Shown: positions 9,468 to 18,321, counted from the first letter of the stretch. The stretch is DNA of 64,000 nucleotides from Ensifer sp. BR816 (GCF_000378985.1 NZ_KB905370.1:2155830-2219829), one strand, 5' to 3'. The notes: a model not told the origin generated them from the sequence alone. Numbers and translations: made by a program.

Positions 9468-9498
9468 GGGGCCGTTCGCGACAGCGACGGCCCCTTTT
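9468..9498 (+). terminator. Intrinsic terminator after the acyltransferase operon
   Basis: A GGGGCCG / CGGCCCC stem with a 13-base centre is followed by TTTT at 9495-9498. It lies 37 bases after the CmcI-like stop and 34 bases before the end of the converging methyltransferase gene. Confidence 0.75.
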
Positions 9499-9531
9499 GC
9501 TTTCGGCCTCGCTGCGCCGAGCCCCCCGGGC

Positions 9532-10764
9532 TCAAATCACCCGCACTTCCGGGATGGCGACGACGAAGCGGCCACCCCAGGCGCGGATATAGGCATGGGC
9601 ACTGACGATCTCGTCGGTCAGGTTCCAGGGCAGGATGACGACATAGTCGGGTTTCGCCGCTTCGAGCCTGGCCGGTTCGTGGATCGGAATATGGCTGCCC
9701 GGCGAGAGCTTGCCCTGCTTCAGGTCATTGCGGTCGACGATGAAATCGATGTCGGCGGCGGTTACGCCGCAGACGTTGAGGAACGTGTTGCCCTTGGCGG
9801 CGGCGCCATAGGCGGCCACCCGCTTGCCCTCGCTCTTCGCCCTTTCCAGGAATGCGCGGAAACCCTCGCAGACGGCGGCGATGCGTTGCCCGAAGGCGAT
9901 GTAGGTCGCCATATCCGTAAGGCCGGCCTTCGCCTCGTCCGCTCGCACCTTCGCAAGCCCCTCGGTCGCCGCCCGCGTGCCGGTCAGCGGCTGGGCATAG
10001 ACGCGCAGCGAGCCGCCATGGGTCGGAAGTTCTTCGACGTCGAAGACCTTCAGGCCGCAGGCGGCGAAGATCCGCTCGACGGCGACGAGCGACAGATAGG
10101 AATAGTGCTCGTGATAGATCGTGTCGAACTGGATGCCCTCGATCAGCCGCAGCAGATGCGGGAACTCGAAGGTCGCGACGCCATCCGGCTTCAGGAGGAT
10201 GGCAAAGCCGCTGACGAAATCGGCGATATCGGGCACATGGGCGAGGACATTGTTGGCGGCCGTCAGGTCGGCGCGGATGCCGCGGCCGGTGAGTTCATTC
10301 GCGGTATCGCGGCCGAAGAAGGCGACATGGGTCGGCACATTGCGCGTTTCGGCAATCTTGGCGGCATTGCCGGCCGGCTCGACGCCGAGCACCGGGATCC
10401 CGTCGGCGGCGAAATATTGCAGCAAGTAGCCGTCGTTCGAGGCGACCTCGACGACCTGCGACGTGCCGTCGAGGCCGAAGCGCCCGGTCATCTTTTCGGC
10501 ATAGCGGCGGGCGTGGTCCAGCCAGCTCGTCGAGAAGGATGAGAGATAGTGATAGTCGGCGTTGAAGATCTCGTCGGCCGGCACGGTCTCGGTGGTCTGG
10601 ACGAGCAGGCATTCCGAACAGACCATTACCTTCAAGGGAAAGGCCTTTTCCCGTGCGATGGCTTCCTCGGTCGGCTCGAGAAACGAGTTCGACCAGGGCG
10701 TGGCGCCGAGGTCGGCGACCACAGTTTCAAGCGGGCTCGAGCAGAAGCGGCAGGAGTGAGACAT
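9532..10764 (-). CDS. Zinc-binding SAM C-methyltransferase (NovU/TylC3-like)
   Basis: The 410-residue protein has the three-part architecture of sugar C-methyltransferases. The N-terminal zinc-binding segment has CRFC at residues 5-8 and CSEC near 45. The central SAM domain contains VVEVASNDGYLL near 110-121 and the tract YHEHYSYL near 197. A C-terminal domain carries VAAYGAAAKGNTFLN and IPIHEP. Family members methylate C3 or C5 of 4-keto-6-deoxy sugar nucleotides. The start is ATG 10764, one base inside the rfbG stop (TGATG), which shows translational coupling; the frame further upstream is antisense extension. A branched-chain sugar product is inferred. Confidence 0.88.
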   Translation of the reverse strand: MSHSCRFCSSPLETVVADLGATPWSNSFLEPTEEAIAREKAFPLKVMVCSECLLVQTTETVPADEIFNADYHYLSSFSTSWLDHARRYAEKMTGRFGLDGTSQVVEVASNDGYLLQYFAADGIPVLGVEPAGNAAKIAETRNVPTHVAFFGRDTANELTGRGIRADLTAANNVLAHVPDIADFVSGFAILLKPDGVATFEFPHLLRLIEGIQFDTIYHEHYSYLSLVAVERIFAACGLKVFDVEELPTHGGSLRVYAQPLTGTRAATEGLAKVRADEAKAGLTDMATYIAFGQRIAAVCEGFRAFLERAKSEGKRVAAYGAAAKGNTFLNVCGVTAADIDFIVDRNDLKQGKLSPGSHIPIHEPARLEAAKPDYVVILPWNLTDEIVSAHAYIRAWGGRFVVAIPEVRVI

Positions 10765-11834
10765 CAGCGGCCTTTCGTGTATGCGTCGATCTGATCGAGC
10801 GTCAGCGGGAGTGCGGCTTTGCCCTGGCGCCAGCCGTCGTACCAGCGGGCGGTCCATTCGATCGCCTGCTGCTGGGTGAATCGGGCGCGCCAGCCGAGGC
10901 TTTCGCCAGCAAGCGCCGGGTCGAGGCCGAGCGTCTGCATCTCGCGGGGTTGCTTCGATGACGAGACGTCGTCCCATTCGGGGTCGAGTCCCATTGCCGC
11001 CTGGATGGCGTTCGCCACATCGCGCACGGGGATCTGCGGTTCGGCGGGCGAGGGGCCGAAATTCAGGGCATCGACGGCACTTGCGCCGCTATAGAGGGCT
11101 TCGGCGAAGAGAAAGTACCCGTTCAGGCAATCGAGCACGTGCTGCCAGGGGCGCGTCGCGAGCGGGCTGCGGATGTTGAGCCTGCTGCCGGCAAGGGCGG
11201 CGCGGACGATATCCGGCACCAGCCGGTCGGCCGAAAAATCGCCGCCGCCGATCACATTGCCGCCTCGGGCCGTGGCGACGCGGATGCCGCGATCGCTGAG
11301 GAAGGCAGTGCGCCAGGTCGCCACGGCCACCTCGCAGGCGGCCTTGGAGCCGGAATAGGGATCGTGCCCGCCGAGCGTGTCGCTTTCCTGGAAATGCCGG
11401 CCGCTCTCGTCGTTGCGATAGACCTTGTCGGTGGTCACGACGAGGATCGCCTTCACCGAGGGCACCGCGCGCGCCGCCTCCAGCAGCCGGATCGTGCCCA
11501 TGACGTTGACGTCGAAGGTCTCGGCGGGCGTTGCATAGCTCTCGCGCACCAACGGTTGGGCCGCCATGTGCAGGATGATTTCCGGCTCGCTCTTGCACGT
11601 GACTGTGGCGAGCGCCTCGCCGTCGCGGATATCGCCGAGCTGCCCGTCCTGCAAGCCACCATCATCGAGGAGAGCATGGAGTGATGGGTCGGACGTCGGC
11701 GGCAGGGCGTAACCGGTGACCGCAGCGCCCATTTTCTTCAGCCACAGGCTCGCCCAGCTGCCCTTGAACCCCGTATGGCCGGTCAGAAGAACACGCTTTC
11801 CGGCCCAGAAATCCGGATCGGGCAGGCGGCTCAT
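10764..11834 (-). CDS. rfbG: CDP-glucose 4,6-dehydratase
   Basis: The 356-residue SDR enzyme converts CDP-glucose to CDP-4-keto-6-deoxyglucose. It shows the diagnostic N-terminus VLLTGHTGFKGSW at residues 15-27, VVTTDKVY, and the catalytic YSGSK near residue 159, plus RGGNVIGGGDF and RPWQHVLD. Length matches the family. It is coupled to rfbF by an ATGA overlap at 11831-11834 and to the methyltransferase downstream, so the three form one operon. Confidence 0.93.
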   Translation of the reverse strand: MSRLPDPDFWAGKRVLLTGHTGFKGSWASLWLKKMGAAVTGYALPPTSDPSLHALLDDGGLQDGQLGDIRDGEALATVTCKSEPEIILHMAAQPLVRESYATPAETFDVNVMGTIRLLEAARAVPSVKAILVVTTDKVYRNDESGRHFQESDTLGGHDPYSGSKAACEVAVATWRTAFLSDRGIRVATARGGNVIGGGDFSADRLVPDIVRAALAGSRLNIRSPLATRPWQHVLDCLNGYFLFAEALYSGASAVDALNFGPSPAEPQIPVRDVANAIQAAMGLDPEWDDVSSSKQPREMQTLGLDPALAGESLGWRARFTQQQAIEWTARWYDGWRQGKAALPLTLDQIDAYTKGR

Positions 11835-12598
11835 GGCCAGAGCTTCCAGGGTGCGCGGTTCTGCTGCCAGAGCTCTTCGAGCTGGTTCTTGTCGCGCAGC
11901 GTATCCATCGGACGCCAGAAGCCGTCATGCGGGAATGCCATCAGCTGTCCGTCGCGCGCCAACCCTTCGAGCGGTGCGCTTTCGAAAGCGATGTGGTCGC
12001 CGTCTATGCGGTCGAGCACGGAACGGTTCAGCACGAAGAAGCCGCCATTGATGCGGCCGTTGTCGCCGGCGGGCTTCTCGGTGAAGCTTTTCACCTGCCC
12101 GGACTCGACCGCCAGCGCGCCGTAGCGTCCCGGCGGCACGACGCTCGTCACCGTCGCCTCGCGGCCGTGGCGGAGGTGGAAATCGGTGAGCGCGCGGATG
12201 TCGATGTCGGCCACCCCGTCGCCATAGGTGAGGCAGAAGGTGTCGCCGAGATACTCGCCGACGCGCTTCAAGCGTCCGCCGGTCATGGACTCTGCCCCGG
12301 TGTCAACCAGGGTCACCCGCCAGGGCTCCGCCTTGCTCGTATGGTAGATCGTCTCGCCTGTCGCCATGTCGAAGGTAACGTCGGACAGATGCAGGATGTA
12401 GTTGGAGAAATACTCCTTGATCATGTAGCCGCGGTAGCCGAGGCAGATCACGAAATCGGAAAAGCCGTAATGGCTGTAGATCTTCATGATGTGCCAGAGG
12501 ATCGGGCGTCCGCCGATCTCGATCATCGGCTTGGGCCTCAGGTGGCTTTCCTCGGAGATGCGGGTGCCGTATCCGCCGGCGAGAATGACGACCTTCAT
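11831..12598 (-). CDS. rfbF: Glucose-1-phosphate cytidylyltransferase
   Basis: The 255-residue nucleotidyltransferase makes CDP-glucose from CTP and glucose-1-phosphate. The N-terminus MKVVILAGGYGTRISEES gives the nucleotide-binding signature, followed by RPKPMIEIGGRPILWHIMK and YGDGVADID. ATG 12598 aligns with the family start, although the frame stays open upstream. It is the first gene of the CDP-sugar operon. With rfbG it defines a CDP-linked 6-deoxysugar route. Confidence 0.95.
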   Translation of the reverse strand: MKVVILAGGYGTRISEESHLRPKPMIEIGGRPILWHIMKIYSHYGFSDFVICLGYRGYMIKEYFSNYILHLSDVTFDMATGETIYHTSKAEPWRVTLVDTGAESMTGGRLKRVGEYLGDTFCLTYGDGVADIDIRALTDFHLRHGREATVTSVVPPGRYGALAVESGQVKSFTEKPAGDNGRINGGFFVLNRSVLDRIDGDHIAFESAPLEGLARDGQLMAFPHDGFWRPMDTLRDKNQLEELWQQNRAPWKLWP

Positions 12599-12827
12599 GC
12601 TCGAACCTGCCTCTTCAAAGCTGCCGCCCGTGTGGCCGGCGTTCCGGCGGTTCATTGGAGCATTTTCAGCGCGATTGCAACAACAGCGGCAATCCCCGGT
12701 TTGCAGGCTCTGGCAGCTAGCCCGAATTGCGTACCGGCCGCGGCGGGCGGCTTCGCTTGCCGGGCGTCCGCCAAAGGCGCAAAATGCGGCGCTGCTGGGG
12801 CGTGGTTCACCGAGGGAGGATCGAATC

Positions 12828-14267
12828 ATGAACGATATGAGCCTCACCAATCTGCAAGCAGGAAAGACAACCGTCAGCGCCGCAGCCATCGAGGCCCTTG
12901 CGGGGCAGCTGCGCGGCCGGGTGCTGGACGGGGGCGATCCGGCCTATGACGAGGCGCGCAGCATCTGGAACGCGATGGTCGACCGCCGGCCTGGCCTGAT
13001 CGTGCAGGCTGCCGGCGCCTCCGACGTCGTCAATGCGGTTCGGTTCGCGGCGGAGAACCAGTTGCTCGTCGCGGTGCGCGGCGGCGGACACAACATCGCC
13101 GGCAATGCGGTCTGCGCCGGTGGCCTGATGATCGACCTCTCGCCGATGAAATCGGTGCGCGTCGACCAGACGACGAAGCGCGCCTGGGTCGAGCCCGGTG
13201 CGACGCTTGCCGACGTCGACAAGGAGACCCAGGCCTTCCGCCTGGTGCTGCCGACCGGCATCAACTCGACCACCGGCATCGCCGGGCTGACGCTCGGGGG
13301 AGGCTTCGGCTGGACCACGCGAAAGTTCGGATTGACGGTTGACAATCTCGTTTCGGTCGACGTCGTGACCGCGAATGGCGAGCTGCTGCGCGCCAGCCAG
13401 ACGGAGCACCGCGATCTCTTCTGGGCCTTGAGGGGCGGCGGCGGCAATTTCGGCGTCGTCACTGCTTTCGAATTCGCGCTCAACGAACTCGGCCCGGACG
13501 TTGTCGCGGGGCTGGTCGTGCATCCCTTCGCCGATGCCGAAAACGTCCTCAGCCAGTATCGGCAGGCCCTGGAAAACGCTCCGGACGAACTTACCTGCTG
13601 GGTGGTCATGCGGCAGGCGCCGCCGCTGCCCTTCCTGCCCGAGGAATGGCATGGGAAGGAGATCCTCGCGCTGGCGATGTGCTATTGCGGCGACCCCGAA
13701 GCAGGCGAGAAGCCAACCGCGGAGTTGCGCTCCATCGGCGAGCCGATCGCCGATGTCGTTGGGCCCGTGCCCTTCGTCGCCTGGCAGCAGGCCTTCGATC
13801 CGCTGCTTTCGCCCGGCGCCCGCAACTATTGGAAGAGCCACGATTTCATGGAGCTTTCGGACCAGGCGATCGGCATCCTCACCGATGCGATCCGGCAACT
13901 GCCGGGACCGGAATGCGAGGTCTTCATCGCCCATGTCGGCGGGGCCGCCGGCCGGGTCGCGGTGGAGGAGACGGCTTTCCCGCAGCGCAATTCGCATTTC
14001 GTCATGAACGTTCACGCCCGCTGGCGCGAACCGGCCATGGACCAGGCCTGCATCGGCTGGGCAAGGCAACTCTTCGAGGCCGCCAAGCCGCATGCGGCCG
14101 GCACGGCCTATATCAACTTCATGCCCGAGGACGAAGTCGACCGGGTCGAGGCGGCCTATGGCGGCAACTACCGGCGTCTCGTCGAGGTCAAGCGCCGCTA
14201 CGATCCGCAGAACCTGTTCCGGATGAACCAGAACGTGCGCCCGACCGAGTTGCGCGGCGTCGCTTGA
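12828..14267 (+). CDS. FAD-linked oxidase (PCMH/BBE-type)
   Basis: The 479-residue protein has an N-terminal FAD-binding PCMH domain. VRGGGHNIAGNA (about residues 84-95) holds the histidine that binds FAD covalently in this family, and LTLGGGFGWTTRKFGLTVDN follows. A C-terminal berberine-bridge element (YDPQNLFRMNQNV) closes the protein. Relatives oxidise sugars, amines or alkaloid-like substrates, so the substrate is unknown. GGGAGGA at 12814-12820 fixes the ATG. It is the first gene after the divergent rfbF promoter region. Confidence 0.88.
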   Translation: MNDMSLTNLQAGKTTVSAAAIEALAGQLRGRVLDGGDPAYDEARSIWNAMVDRRPGLIVQAAGASDVVNAVRFAAENQLLVAVRGGGHNIAGNAVCAGGLMIDLSPMKSVRVDQTTKRAWVEPGATLADVDKETQAFRLVLPTGINSTTGIAGLTLGGGFGWTTRKFGLTVDNLVSVDVVTANGELLRASQTEHRDLFWALRGGGGNFGVVTAFEFALNELGPDVVAGLVVHPFADAENVLSQYRQALENAPDELTCWVVMRQAPPLPFLPEEWHGKEILALAMCYCGDPEAGEKPTAELRSIGEPIADVVGPVPFVAWQQAFDPLLSPGARNYWKSHDFMELSDQAIGILTDAIRQLPGPECEVFIAHVGGAAGRVAVEETAFPQRNSHFVMNVHARWREPAMDQACIGWARQLFEAAKPHAAGTAYINFMPEDEVDRVEAAYGGNYRRLVEVKRRYDPQNLFRMNQNVRPTELRGVA

Positions 14268-14337
14268 ACGGGATCGGAGTTCATTGACGAGCCGATCACG
14301 CGCGGTGCGTGACCGCATGCCGAAAGGGAGGCCGTGT

Positions 14338-16368
14338 ATGGATGACGGATCGGTCCATGACCTTTTTCGCCGCGCAGCAGAGCATGCCGCGCGGTTCCGT
14401 GACACCATTTCCGATCGCAGGCAAAGGCCGCAGGTTTACTATCTCGGCTCGCTGGAGGCGTTTCGCGAGCCGCTTCCGGAGAATGGGACATCCGGCGGCG
14501 AGGTAATCGACGATCTTGCCGTCAAGGCGGAGCCCGGCCTTCACGCGATGACCGGCCCACGCTTCTTTGGCTGGGTGATCGGCGGCTCGCATCCGGTCGG
14601 GGTTGCGGCAGACTGGATGACCAGCGCCTGGGGTCAGAATGCCGGCAATCACCATGCGACGCCAGCGGCCGCTGCGGCGGAAGCGGTTGCCGCGGGCTGG
14701 CTCCTCGATCTCCTTGACCTGCCGCGGGAAAGTTCCGTCGGTTTCGCGACGGGGGCGACCTTGGCGAATTTCGTCTGTCTCGCCGCGGCGCGCGGCGCGG
14801 TCCTGAGGCGTGTCGGCTGGGATGCCGAGGCGCAAGGGCTTTTCGGCGCACCGCCGGTTACCGTGCTGATCGGCGACGACGCGCATGCGACGGTCTTTTC
14901 GGCGTTGCAGTTCCTGGGCTTCGGACACGACCGTGTCCTGCGCCTGAAAACCGACGGCATGGGCCGCATCAGCACATCGGATTTCACCGAGACGGCAGCG
15001 AAAATTTCCGGCCCGGCGATCGTCATCCTGCAGGCCGGGCAGATCAACACCGGCGGCTTCGACGATTTCGCCGCTCTCATCCCGATCGCGCGGCGCATCG
15101 GCGCCTGGGTCCATGTCGATGGCGCCTTCGGCCTCTGGGCCCGGGCGTGCCCGCAGAAGCGAGCGCTCGCCAGCGAAGCCGACACGGCCGACTCCTGGGC
15201 GACGGACGGCCACAAATGGCTGCAGACGCCCTATGATTGCGGCTACGCCATCATTCGTGATGCCGACGCTCACCGCCGGGCGATGACGATCGCGGCGAGC
15301 TACCTGCCGCCGAGCCATGAGGGAGAACGGGATCCCAGCCATTTCGTGCCGGAGCTTTCGCGCCGTGCCCGCGGCTTTGCCACCTGGGCGATGATCAGAC
15401 ATCTCGGCCGAAAGGGCATCGCCGCCATGGTCGATCGCCATTGCCGGATCGCGCGTGCCATGGCCGAGCGGCTCGGCGGCGAACAGGGCATCGCCGTCCT
15501 GAACCAGGTCGTGCTCAACCAGTTCATGCTCCGCTTCGGTTCGGGACGGCCGGACGAAGAGGCCGACCGGCTGACCCAGCAGACGGTCGAGCGGCTGCAG
15601 GCCGACGGCGTCTGCTTTGCCGGCGGCGCGACCTGGCGCGGGCGAAAGGTGATGCGGATCTCGGTCATCTCGTGGCTGACAGACGATCGCGAGGGAGAGA
15701 TCGCCGCCGACGCGATCATAGCCGCCTGGCGGGCGATCGGGGGCAGTGGCACCGACCCCGAGACTGCACGCTTGCGTGATCCGGGCTCTGCCATCGATAT
15801 CTTCACGCATCGCCTGGCGACCCGCGACGACCTTCCTGCTCTCTCGGCGCTGATCGAGGCGGCGATCTCCGAACTGCAGAAGCCGTTCCTGAATGCCGCC
15901 GAGATCGAATCGAGCCGGACATGCATGGGTCTCGATACGCGGCTCATCGACGACGGAACCTACTTCGTCGTCGAGCAGGATGGCGCCATAGCGGGCTGCG
16001 GCGGCTGGAGCCGTCGCGCCACGCTCTACGGCGGCGACTGCTCGCCCGGCCGCAACGACGCATTGCTTGATCCCGCGACCGATCCGGCGCGGGTGCGCGC
16101 CATGTACACCCATCCGGACTTCACGCGTCGCGGCATCGGCCGGTTGGTGCTGTCGCTCTGCGAGGCGGCGGCACGCGCCGAGGGCTTCAGCCGCGTCGAG
16201 CTGATGGCGACGATGGCCGGGGAACCTCTCTACCGCGCTTGCGGTTTTGAACCGTTGGAACAGCTATTCGATGATCGCGGCGGAGCCGCCGTGCCCCTGC
16301 TGCGGATGACGAAGGCGCTTCAAACCACCGATACGCAAATCGAGGAGGAGAACACATGTCACCGATGA
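14338..16368 (+). CDS. Fusion: PLP-dependent group II decarboxylase + GNAT N-acetyltransferase
   Basis: The 676-residue protein joins two enzymes. Residues about 1-475 are a PLP decarboxylase of the aromatic-amino-acid/glutamate group: HATPAAAAAEAVAAGWLLDL, VHVDGAFGLWARA with the PLP-pyridine aspartate, and the lysine motif TDGHKWLQTPYDCG. Residues about 495-676 are a GNAT domain with TRRGIGRLVLSLCEAAA (acetyl-CoA loop) and MAGEPLYRACGFEPLE. A GGGAG lies about eight bases before ATG 14338; TTG 14284 is unlikely. The fusion suggests decarboxylation of an amino acid and then N-acetylation of the amine; this is inferred. The last 13 bases overlap the EF-hand gene. Confidence 0.85.
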   Translation: MDDGSVHDLFRRAAEHAARFRDTISDRRQRPQVYYLGSLEAFREPLPENGTSGGEVIDDLAVKAEPGLHAMTGPRFFGWVIGGSHPVGVAADWMTSAWGQNAGNHHATPAAAAAEAVAAGWLLDLLDLPRESSVGFATGATLANFVCLAAARGAVLRRVGWDAEAQGLFGAPPVTVLIGDDAHATVFSALQFLGFGHDRVLRLKTDGMGRISTSDFTETAAKISGPAIVILQAGQINTGGFDDFAALIPIARRIGAWVHVDGAFGLWARACPQKRALASEADTADSWATDGHKWLQTPYDCGYAIIRDADAHRRAMTIAASYLPPSHEGERDPSHFVPELSRRARGFATWAMIRHLGRKGIAAMVDRHCRIARAMAERLGGEQGIAVLNQVVLNQFMLRFGSGRPDEEADRLTQQTVERLQADGVCFAGGATWRGRKVMRISVISWLTDDREGEIAADAIIAAWRAIGGSGTDPETARLRDPGSAIDIFTHRLATRDDLPALSALIEAAISELQKPFLNAAEIESSRTCMGLDTRLIDDGTYFVVEQDGAIAGCGGWSRRATLYGGDCSPGRNDALLDPATDPARVRAMYTHPDFTRRGIGRLVLSLCEAAARAEGFSRVELMATMAGEPLYRACGFEPLEQLFDDRGGAAVPLLRMTKALQTTDTQIEEENTCHR

Positions 16369-16748
16369 GATTGCCGGCTGTAACCGCGCTTGCCGCGCTC
16401 ATGACCATCACCTCGGTGGCCGTTGCCGCCGCCCAGACGCCCGCTCCCATGCCGCCGGCCGCGGAAATGCCCGACCAGGCCCAGGACGCGGAAGGGGATA
16501 GGCCTGACGCAATGGGCGGAATGCGTGACAGCATGCGTGATCGGATGCGTCACGGCGGCAGGATGCGCGGCGGAATGATGCACCGGCAGATGATGAAGAT
16601 CATGTTCGCCATCACCGATGCCGACAATGACGGCGCGCTTTCCTTCGAGGAGATCAGCACCATCCACAAGCGGATCTTCGACAAGGTGGACGCCAACCGC
16701 GACGGCAAGGTCACGCCCGAAGAGATCCAGACGTACTTCCACAGCTAG
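16356..16748 (+). CDS. Secreted EF-hand calcium-binding protein
   Basis: The 130-residue protein has a Sec signal peptide (cut probably after AAA near residue 25) and a stretch at residues 49-77 very rich in Met and Arg. Two EF-hand loops follow: DADNDGALSFEE near 87-98 and DANRDGKVTPEE near 112-123. Both loops keep the acidic residues at positions 1, 3, 5 and 12. The start lies inside the end of the decarboxylase fusion gene, with GAGGAGGAG before the ATG, so the two are probably co-translated. It likely acts in the periplasm; its partner is unknown. Confidence 0.85.
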   Translation: MSPMRLPAVTALAALMTITSVAVAAAQTPAPMPPAAEMPDQAQDAEGDRPDAMGGMRDSMRDRMRHGGRMRGGMMHRQMMKIMFAITDADNDGALSFEEISTIHKRIFDKVDANRDGKVTPEEIQTYFHS

Positions 16749-16807
16749 TGGAGGTCCGCTACATTTTCCGGGGCGGGTGAGCCGCCCTGAATTATTGCGG
16801 GGATCGG

Positions 16808-17176
16808 ATGGCATCGCTCAAGCTGAAGCGCGTCTACGAGGCGCCGGAAGCGTCGGACGGAACACGCATTCTCGTCGACCGCCTGTGGCCGCGCGGGATT
16901 GCCAAGGACAAGGCGGGGATCGACCTCTGGCTGAAGGACATCGCCCCGAGCGACGCGCTGCGCAAGCGCTTCCATGGCAAGCCGGAGGACTGGGAGGCGT
17001 TTTGCGCGGCCTATGCAGAGGAATTGGAAGGCGAGGCGGCGCGGGCGGCGGCGACAGAACTCCGGGTACATCTCAAGAAGGGGGCGGTGACGCTGCTTTA
17101 TGCGGCGCGGGATGAGAGCCACAACAATGCGGTGGCGCTGAAGGCGTGGCTGGAGCTTAATGGGCGCGGGGGCTAA
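16808..17176 (+). CDS. DUF488 family protein (YeaO-like)
   Basis: The 122-residue protein matches the DUF488/YeaO family: LKRVYEAPEASDGTRILVDR at the N-terminus, LWPRGI, WLKDIAPSDALRKRFH and LLYAARDESHNNAVAL near the end. The biochemical role of the family is not established. It is 59 bases after the EF-hand gene on the same strand. A GGGGA precedes the ATG. Confidence 0.85.
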   Translation: MASLKLKRVYEAPEASDGTRILVDRLWPRGIAKDKAGIDLWLKDIAPSDALRKRFHGKPEDWEAFCAAYAEELEGEAARAAATELRVHLKKGAVTLLYAARDESHNNAVALKAWLELNGRGG

Positions 17177-17206
17177 TCACCGGCCGAAACGTGGAGGAGC
17201 GTTCAG

Positions 17207-17962
17207 ATGGAATCGACAGCACGCAGTCCCGCTCGCATCTGCCGTGGCTGCTGGGATCAGATGCACGTACCAATCCCGATCCGGGGTCCGCTGGCGCTTC
17301 CGTTTCGTGCTTTCGGCATCACCCGGAGCAAGATGAACCCGAACATCTGCACGATCTGCGAGCGTTCCTTTCGATACGTCAAGAAGCAACAGCACATATC
17401 GGCCGCCGCGACCATTCTGTTCGCCGACATCCGCGGCTTCACGCATCTTTCGGAGCGGATGGACCCGTTGATCCTGAGTGAAATCGTCAGCGCCTTCCAG
17501 GATCGATGTGCTCAGGCGGTCTGGGATCATGACGGGATCGTCAACAAGCAGATGGGCGACGGCCTGATGGCGATCTTCAACTTTCCGATCAAGATCAGGC
17601 ATCACGTCGACGCCGCCATCGCGGCAGCACTCGACATCCAACGATCATGCACGTCGGCTCTCAGGAGTCTCGATCTGCACGCCGACGGACTTGCGCTCGA
17701 CGCCCTCGGCGTCGGCATAGGGGTCCATACCGGCCAGGTCGAGATCGGCGAGTTCTCGACCTTCCGCAGTGACTTCACGGCAATTGGCAGTGCCGTCAAC
17801 CTGGCCGCAAGGCTCGAATCTCAAGCCGCCGCAGGCGAGATCCTGGTCTCGGCCGAAGCAGCGGCGCAGGCGCCGAACCTGATGGCCGGCACGCAAACGC
17901 GAACCTACAGGCTCAAGGGGATTGAGCAGCCGGTGGTTGCGCAGGTGTTGTTCAAGGGGTGA
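17207..17962 (+). CDS. Class III adenylate/guanylate cyclase with N-terminal cysteine pairs
   Basis: The 251-residue protein has a cyclase homology domain at about residues 68-245. ILFADIRGFTHLSE carries the first metal aspartate, MGDGLMAIF the second metal site, and GVHTGQVEIG plus AIGSAVNLAARLES complete the active site. The N-terminus has two CxxC pairs, CRGC near residue 13 and CTIC near 48, suggesting a small metal- or redox-sensing module. No membrane helix is seen. GGAGGAG precedes the ATG. Product is probably cAMP, but substrate specificity cannot be read with certainty. Confidence 0.85.
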   Translation: MESTARSPARICRGCWDQMHVPIPIRGPLALPFRAFGITRSKMNPNICTICERSFRYVKKQQHISAAATILFADIRGFTHLSERMDPLILSEIVSAFQDRCAQAVWDHDGIVNKQMGDGLMAIFNFPIKIRHHVDAAIAAALDIQRSCTSALRSLDLHADGLALDALGVGIGVHTGQVEIGEFSTFRSDFTAIGSAVNLAARLESQAAAGEILVSAEAAAQAPNLMAGTQTRTYRLKGIEQPVVAQVLFKG

Positions 17963-18321
17963 TGCGTTTCGATCGCCCATGCTGCAAAGACGCTGCGCGA
18001 TTTCTATTTCAACGAGCGGACAACCGATCCCGCCGCCCAGGCCTCGGAGCGACTCGCGGAAGCTGTCGAGCGTGGCGATCATCTGAGGCCGACTGGCGGC
18101 CAGCGCCTCCATGCTCTCCCAGTCGACGATGATGCAGTCGCGCCCGTCGCCGGTCTTGACGATGTTGGCGTGCCGCATGCCTTCCCAAGTCGCTCCGCAT
18201 CGAGGAAGACGTCCTCCATGCGGACAAATGGCGCGCCGGAGGGAATGAAACTGGGAACTGCTATATGATTGTTTTCACAATTTAATTTTTCATCGAAGAA
18301 ACAACGCTCACGCCAACCGCC
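17963..18321. other. Gap without a convincing gene; possible gene remnant
   Basis: On the minus strand, about 18178-17980 reads VKTGDGRDCIIVDWESMEAL and continues to a degenerate end that runs into the cyclase gene antisense. It looks like the relic of a small protein but has no intact start or partner. The stretch 18240-18300 is markedly AT-rich. At 18230-18250 a segment resembles a tRNA 3' end (GGCGCGCCGGAGGGAAT) but lacks an intact T-loop. Confidence 0.3.

Noticed and set aside
14296-16113. 605-codon minus-strand open frame opposite the decarboxylase fusion
   Set aside because: No domain is recognisable, and the opposite strand has clear catalytic motifs and a ribosome-binding site.
16495-16590. 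Short repeated ATGCG motifs considered as a CRISPR-like or regulatory repeat
   Set aside because: They are codons of the Met/Arg-rich segment of the EF-hand protein. No spacer structure is present, and no CRISPR array was seen anywhere in the window.
17645-18178. 177-codon minus-strand frame considered as an antitoxin-like gene
   Set aside because: Half of it is antisense to the cyclase gene and no toxin partner is present; only a possible remnant is noted.
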